Positions 58,690-64,000 of a stretch of DNA of 64,000 bases are shown piece after piece. Source of the DNA: Epiperipatus broadwayi (taxonomy: Eukaryota > Onychophora > Udeonychophora > Euonychophora > Peripatidae). The stretch covers positions 188,001-252,000 of the forward strand of contig JAQFVV010006722.1 in the NCBI GenBank assembly GCA_028023455.1. The letters are read 5' to 3'. Position 1 is the first letter of the stretch. Every line of letters begins with the position of its first letter. The notes under the pieces are model-generated. The model saw only the letters and a program-made list of their open reading frames with translations, was not told where the DNA came from and did no database searches. The translations under genes and the position numbers were made by a program.

Positions 58690-58862
58690 ACACATTTTAG
58701 CAAAAAAACTTTATTGTATAATCTTACATTTTGACTGTTTTGTAGTCTTCTTCAGAACCACTTTTACCTTTTTTTAAAATAAAAATGGCTCTGAAGAAGA
58801 TTGCAGGACAGTCAAAATACAAGATTGTACAATAAGTTTTTTTTGCTAAAATGTATTCAAAG
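58690..58862. repeat. Family C palindromic repeat, copy 2
   Basis: The left arm (58690-58775) and right arm (58783-58862) are inverted. On the right arm's plus strand: GGCTCTGAAGAAGATTGC, GGACAGTCAAAATAC, ATTGTACAATAAGTTT, GCTAAAATGT. The left arm on the minus strand carries the same blocks with a few changes. The turn is a short T/A run. CTGAAGA followed by a GACTG/CAGTC hairpin and an A-rich box is hammerhead-like, but no stem I can be formed. Confidence 0.75.
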
Positions 58863-59459
58863 TAGAGGGGATATATTGCATTTATCTCTCTTACTTAGTG
58901 AATGGAGTCATCTAAGTAAAACTTGTAATATTACTCATTTTGCAGTTTTGAGCATAGTGATCAATGTAATTAAATAATTTTATCCTTTTAAATGGCATAA
59001 TCTTCTTAGAGTTTTCTATTCAAGGTAAATGCTACATTGGAATAAAATTTACTATGAAATGTCAGCAATGTAATGCTGATATAATGAATCTTACTTTATT
59101 TTATTCAACTTTTAAACTTTTCAATTAGCATTTAATGTTTGAACACTACTAATGAAGACAAAGAAATGGCTTCATAAATTGAATTTGAACTGAAAACTTT
59201 GAAAATACTAAGCCCTCACTTGAAACATAAATGATCAGATTGAAAGTGTCCTATTTTGTTCATATCATGATCTGATTCATTATGAAAACATACAATTCTT
59301 GAAAGGTTTGGTGATAATAAAAAAATGACTAGAAATGAGGTGTGTAGACTCTGTTATCACAATAGTAATGTGCCTTCAGCAGCCTTCAAACCCAATAGAT
59401 GAGATTATTATATACTACTTATATTATCATCAGGTATCACTAGTGTCTTGGCAACACTA
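58863..59459. other. AT-rich stretch, no supported gene
   Basis: No recognisable feature was seen. Confidence 0.35.
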
Positions 59460-59602
59460 ATAATTATGTTGTGGGAATGGGATGAAGCAGAATATGGGAA
59501 AACTTAGAGTGGAGAATGGAAAATTAAGTGGTTAACAGGTTTATCTGACATAATTGCTCAGATATTCTTGACTTCGTTTAAGGAGAAGCCACAATACATC
59601 AT
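59460..59602 (+). mobile_element. LINE 3' terminus, 5'-truncated copy
   Basis: About 140 bp nearly match the 3' end of the LINE at 62906-63372: TTGTGGGAATGGGATGAAGC, AATATGGGAAAACTTAGAG, GTTAACAGGTTTATCTG, GCTCAGATATTCTTGACTTC, AAGGAGAAGCCACAATAC. It is a dead-on-arrival copy, normal for LINE retrotransposition. Confidence 0.8.
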
Positions 59603-60452
59603 ATCACATCACATAATAGTACACAATTATAGTTTAACAGTCAATAATTTTGTTGCTAAATATTTATATCTATATTATTCACTATATATTACAAATATTA
59701 ACATCATCAGTTGTTTTTTTTTCTGAATGCAAATGAATGTGATGCTTTCTATTCCATTTTAATCACAATAGTTTCTATTCCAGATTAATAATCATTATCT
59801 GTTTTATCCTTTTATTAGACAGTTTGTTTCTAATGATTCTAAATCTATATTTTAGTTTTCATTTTTTTCCTAAATGGCACATATAATCAGAAATAGAAAC
59901 AGCTCTCAGTTTACTTACTCTTTGCATAATGCAATAAGAACTTTTTATATTATGTTTGTTAAGAAGATAATTACATTTTGATTTAATTTGCAAGGTATAT
60001 TTTTTATTTCAAATATTTACTAATGGAGTTTTTTAAGAACCCAAAATATATGTAGTAAGATAAAGAAAAAATGGTGGTTTACATGATTGTTATTGAAGAA
60101 TCAGATGTATTTTATATATATTTCAATATAATATTTATTTATTTATAATTAGTAAATTTTTGTTATCTTAGTTATCTAAAAAGTAATTTTTAATAATAAA
60201 TATGCAAAAATAATAATAATTCAATTTTGTTACAAACTGTATTCAAACTGAAGGTTATTTATATATATAAAAATTTGAGCAAACATTTTAAACTTTGACT
60301 TAAACACACTGGGTAAAGATTAAGTCCAACTCCCTGGTTCCAGAAATTTTTTTGTATTTGTGAATCCAAACTCTTCTAAGATAGAGAAAAAAATAGAATA
60401 TTTACTTAAATTAGTCTTAATAATTAAATTTGGAAAGGGCATAGGCGTTACG
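59603..60452. other. AT-rich stretch, no supported gene
   Basis: No recognisable feature was seen. Confidence 0.35.
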
Positions 60453-60658
60453 TAAAGTAATATATATTAAGGCTATAACCTTAAGACCATGCGCTTGAAA
60501 AACGACAGATTTCGCGAATGTTATAGAAATTGTGGACTTAATCAGTGAGGTATTTAATAGCCTTACGCTCTCAAATCAAAATGCTTTAGATTCTCCTATA
60601 TATTTAAAAAGTAGGTTGAAGATAAGAGTGGCATAGCCTTAATATATATATTACTTTA
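60453..60658. mobile_element. TIR-type MITE (206 bp)
   Basis: Terminal inverted repeats of about 25 bp: TAAAGTAATATATATTAAGG at the left and, on the other strand, TAAAGTAATATATATATTAAGG at the right (2-bp length difference in the AT run), followed by CTAT. The terminal TA could be a duplicated TA target, as for Tc1/mariner derivatives. The interior (60480-60630) is less AT-rich and contains GCGCTTG and TTTCGCG. There is no coding capacity. Confidence 0.75.
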
Positions 60659-61930
60659 AATTAGTTTTATAAATTTATAAGTACCTTAAATACTTCTTTT
60701 TTTAAATTTTGTTTATTAAAACATATACAAGCATTTTAAAAATAAAACATTAAAGATCACCATTAAAATTTATTTCGTTAATAACTTTTTTAAAAATGGT
60801 ATTTAAATTAATAGTATTGTAACTGTATTTAGAAAACTGTCTTTCATTCTGAACGTTGTTAGTAGAAATAAATACTATCATATTTTTTACTTCTGTCAGA
60901 CTTTAATCTTATTTGTATGTTATATAATACGATTCCTGTATACATAACTAATGTATTTTATTAAGAGTAAAAGAGAAAAAAAAATTCTAAACGTTTTTTA
61001 AATGCATTTATAAGGTGAATTCAATAACAAATGATAAAATCTATTTTGATAGATTATATGTATTTTTTTTTTTTAAAAAAGTATGTTTTTAAGTGATTGA
61101 TTACTTGTTTGTCTTTTTAAATGTGAAAGATATTTGTTGACAAAAAATGAAAAAACAGGTGTTATTTTTTCCTGTTGAGTTGTCAAGGGATAGTTCCAAA
61201 GATTGTTTTTGCACTAATAAATGAAAATTGGGTTTTCAAATCTGGCAAATAGCTGTAACCTACTGAGAAGACGCGGATTAGCATTTTAAATAGATAATTA
61301 TTGTAAATACATGACTTTCACTTCTGCTTCAATAAGAATCGGCATTATGATATTAGCAACATTAAAATGATTCTATAGCATGGAGAAAAAAAGAGTTAAC
61401 TTTTTAAAATCTTTCACCATGTCAAAGATTCGATTAAAAGGAATGTTAATTTCTCCTTATAGCAAAGCAATACAATATTATTTCTATTATAAATATTAGC
61501 GCTCTTCTTTCCAGAATATGACCCGAATTATATTCACTACACTCATATAAATTCCAATACCTCCACAAACATTCACCAATTTATTCTTTAAAAAAGTTAA
61601 TTTAGTCGAATCTAAAATCATTAACACAATCTATTGCACAAGATTTCAATCATAATATATGACCCTTGCCAAGAATCTTCTAATTAAAAAAATGATGCAT
61701 ATTTTTAAACGATAATTTCCTATTTACACTCAGTAGTCATGCTGTATATATATTTTTCACATTTACCAAAAGAGCACATTAAAATTATAACTTTAAAAAT
61801 TAAAACTTAAGAAAAAACATCACAAATCTAAGTATTACTCTAAAAACAATTGTTTTCATCTCATTCTGCAAATTATCTATTATAAGTTTGAGTAATTATT
61901 GCTTACTAAATAGTAAAGAGCTGGAAAAAA
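60659..61930. other. AT-rich stretch, no supported gene
   Basis: No recognisable feature was seen. Confidence 0.35.
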
Positions 61931-61937
61931 AACACTT

Positions 61938-61990
61938 CAATCTCCAGGCTAGTCAGTTTCTAGCTTTTGCCTTCATCAATTAAGACTACG
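61938..61990 (-). ncRNA. Decayed hammerhead-like motif, family A copy A7
   Basis: The minus strand reads TTGATGA, then AGGCAAAAGCTA (stem II GC/GC-like), then GAAACTGACTAGC, then CTGGAGATTG. The order and spacing match family A with a small insertion at stem III. Stem I is degenerate. A plus-oriented family A fragment lies at about 62278-62335, so this is probably another foldback pair. Confidence 0.45.
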
Positions 61991-62277
61991 ATTTAAAGCT
62001 TATATTGTTCAAACTAATACTCCTGAAATTAAAAAAAAAATCTTATGGTTTCAAATGCAGATTAACTCCTCACATAACTACATTTATCTAACACCATGTC
62101 CATTTCTAGATATTTTTAAATCATCAGTTAAAAATAACTGTTTCTTTCTACACTTTGACTAAGGGGGTTAATGACAATAATAATATCACATTACTTCTTG
62201 TATGCTTCTAAGTACAGTTCTAGTGCCATCTTCTGTAAGCTGAAAACTAGGTTTTGTATTACTATATTACCTGGGGT

Positions 62278-62335
62278 TCATTGATTACTCAAGTTTACAC
62301 TAGATAGCTCTCTAGTAGGTAAGGCAACTGCTATT
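62278..62335 (+). repeat. Family A end fragment
   Basis: CATTGATTACTC, GTTTACACTAG, and the following CTAGTAGGTAAGGCAAC resemble the family A distal end (TTGATTACTCTGGTTTGCACTGGG). It is plus-oriented and lacks a ribozyme part. Confidence 0.4.
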
Positions 62336-62814
62336 GGAAGTTATGAATAATTTTGTGAGAGATTGTGCAATATTGTTATTAATATTAATGAACATTATTT
62401 TGTTTTATTCTTTTCTTTTATTTTTAAAATTTACACAAATTTTATATTCTAATTCACAATTATATATCCAGCCATCTACCATATTTATCTAATTTATAAA
62501 TATTCACAAACTACCTTTTTTCTTTTATTTAAAACTGATTATTTATTATTTATGTAAAAATTCATTAATCTTTCTTGATAATTTTTTTATATTTTCTCTT
62601 CACTTTTTTTCTATGAATACAGTATATTAACACTTGAACTTCATCATTTGTTTCATATACCAGTTTTTAATTTACCCTTCTTTATTTTTTCAATATATGA
62701 TTCTCCATTTATATTTTTCACTAAATAAGGATTTTATACACAAACCTTCTTGTAGCCACTAATTATTAATGTTTACACTTTGGGGGCACTATTGTATGGA
62801 GAGTTTGCTACTAT

Positions 62815-62894
62815 ATATATATATATATAATAAATATATATATATATAGAAATACTATATATATATATATATAATAAATATATATATATATAGA
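62815..62894. repeat. Duplicated (AT)n block
   Basis: ACTATATATATA...ATAATAAATATATA...TATAGAAATA occurs twice in tandem, with unit about 41 bp. It abuts the LINE 5' truncation point. Confidence 0.85.
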
Positions 62895-62905
62895 AATAAA
62901 CAGAA

Positions 62906-63277
62906 TGTTAAGTGCGAGTTAATATATGATAATAGTAAGGAAAGTAGTTTATTGTTTAAGGCTCGAACGGGATCTTTAGCTACAAGAGAATGTACATGTA
63001 AATGGAAAAATATGGGTGATTTATTTTGTAAATTATGTAAGGAAGAAATAGAAAATATTAGGCATTTGTTAATTGAATGTAAATATTTGAAAACAGAAAG
63101 GGTACATATAATGAAGTTATGGAAGAATAAATATGAAAAAAGTGATTATACAGAAAGTGAATTATTGGTTTTTATGCTGGGTTTGGGAAAAGATAAGGGG
63201 GAATTAGATATTAAGGCTATAGAGTTGACAAAGATTATGTTGTGGAAATGGGATGGAGCAGTATATGGGAAAACTTA
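62906..63277 (+). pseudogene. LINE ORF C-terminal fragment with zinc-knuckle-like motif
   Basis: The frame is open from inside the AT repeat to the stop at 63277. It contains LLFKARTGSLATRE, then FCKLCKEEIENIRHLLIEC, a C-x2-C-x8-H-x4-C pattern, then HIMKLW and ends AVYGKT. This is the RT-associated zinc-binding tail (zf-RVT type: KART then CxxC...HxLLxC) of non-LTR retrotransposons. The RT and endonuclease are absent, so it is 5'-truncated; the lack of stops suggests a young copy. The 3' UTR follows to 63372 and ends in TTATTATTATT. Confidence 0.75.
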
Positions 63278-63650
63278 GAGTGGGGAATGGAAAATTAAGT
63301 GGCTAACAGGTTTATCTGGGAATAATTGCTCAGATATTCTTGACTTCATTTAAGGAGAAGCCACAATACACATTATTATTATTAACAGCCTGTGTAAGCA
63401 TATGAAATGATAATCACTGAAATTTTGTTTTTATTTAATAATTGTCTTAAACACATTTCTATTTTTAATTTCTATTTATATTCCTAATTATTTTATTAAT
63501 TTTACAAGTATTTTTATTGATTTTAAAATCTATATAAGTTATTGATCTGTTATTTTTTTATTTTTCTTATGTTTTTCCAACATATTAATTTATTAATCCA
63601 ACTTCTTAGATAATCATTAATTAAATGCTTCAACTTTTTTCTATTATATA

Positions 63651-63746
63651 TCATAGCATCGTCCAGGAGGCAAACCCACAACTGTCTGCAACCAACTACT
63701 TGCTTGCAAGGCAGCTGCAATGACCTCTCAGCTAACAATGCTTGAC
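63651..63746 (-). mobile_element. tRNA-derived SINE copy 8 (long head) with 16-bp TSD
   Basis: On the minus strand: CAAGCATTGTTAGCTGAGAGG, an anticodon arm with loop CTTGCAA (TGC), an extended region AAGTAGTTGGTTGCAG, and tail GATGCTATGATATAT. A perfect 16-bp target-site duplication AAATGCTTCAACTTTT lies at 63623-63638 and 63747-63762. The clean duplication implies a recent insertion. Confidence 0.9.
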
Positions 63747-63762
63747 AAATGCTTCAACTTTT

Positions 63763-64000
63763 ATTCTATCATTTTCTTCATTTATCAATTTTTTTGTTTG
63801 AACATAATCTTAAAATCCTGCCATACCATTTTATTTATACTATTAAATGTTACTTCTATTATTTATGTTAAGCATACTAATTTCTCAATCACCCATAAAA
63901 TGTTTCTTCCCTAAATATTTTTATATATATTCTATTACTCTTCTGTACTTTTTTATAATAACATTCATGAAACTAATTTGTCTTTGCTTTTCACTTTCTA
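63763..64000. other. AT-rich stretch, no supported gene
   Basis: No recognisable feature was seen. Confidence 0.35.

Larger units (their letters stand above)
62765..63420 (+). repeat. Family A end split by a LINE insertion
   Basis: GTTTACACTTTGGGGGCACTATTG, then ATGGAGAGTTTGCTA (62770-62812) is the family A end. Its expected continuation (TTATTAACAGCCTGTG, then TAAGCATATGAAATGATAATCA) resumes at 63378-63416, after the LINE. The LINE with its AT-rich flank therefore inserted into a family A copy. Confidence 0.65.

Overview
This is AT-rich (about three quarters A+T by eye) eukaryotic nuclear DNA. It looks like an intergenic or intronic stretch from an invertebrate animal. The evidence is Penelope-like retroelements (PLEs), several non-LTR retrotransposon (LINE) relics, a tRNA-derived SINE family with target-site duplications, MITE-like hairpins, very long AT and GATA/GACA microsatellites, and no bacterial gene organisation. 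I cannot name the species. No host protein-coding gene, rRNA or functional tRNA could be supported; nearly every recognisable coding segment belongs to a mobile element.

Layout. 0.6-5.7 kb: two SINE copies and two palindromic copies of a repeat here called family A. 5.9-9.9 kb: two decayed PLE copies pointing away from each other. 10.7-12.3 kb: a LINE C-terminal relic followed by an intact GIY-YIG-type PLE reading frame of 257 codons. 12.3-27 kb: mostly featureless AT-rich DNA with two SINEs, a short direct repeat and a palindrome (family C). 27.1-30.8 kb: a LINE 3' relic, then two 1.4-kb direct repeats that look like LTRs around a 0.6-kb interior. 31-44 kb: a dense mobile-element zone with MITEs, family A and family B repeats, SINEs, a LINE broken into endonuclease and reverse-transcriptase parts by nested insertions, and a second PLE endonuclease end. 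44-64 kb: microsatellites (including an 0.8-kb GATA/GACA array), more family A, B and C copies, LINE ends, a TIR-type MITE and a SINE with a 16-bp target-site duplication.

Most interesting content. Families A and B both carry a hammerhead-ribozyme-like fold. Each has a CTGATGA box, a stem II hairpin, a GAAA box, a very short stem III, a NUH cleavage triplet, and a two-part stem I that closes the structure. At several loci the two arms of one palindromic element carry the fold in opposite orientations. In family B a Pol III B-box-like sequence follows the ribozyme. This resembles the hammerhead-bearing small retroelements (retrozymes, and the SINE-like Sm-alpha elements of schistosomes), but as foldback units. 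The copies are degenerate and activity is not shown. PLEs and LINEs nearby are possible sources of reverse transcriptase; that link is inference.
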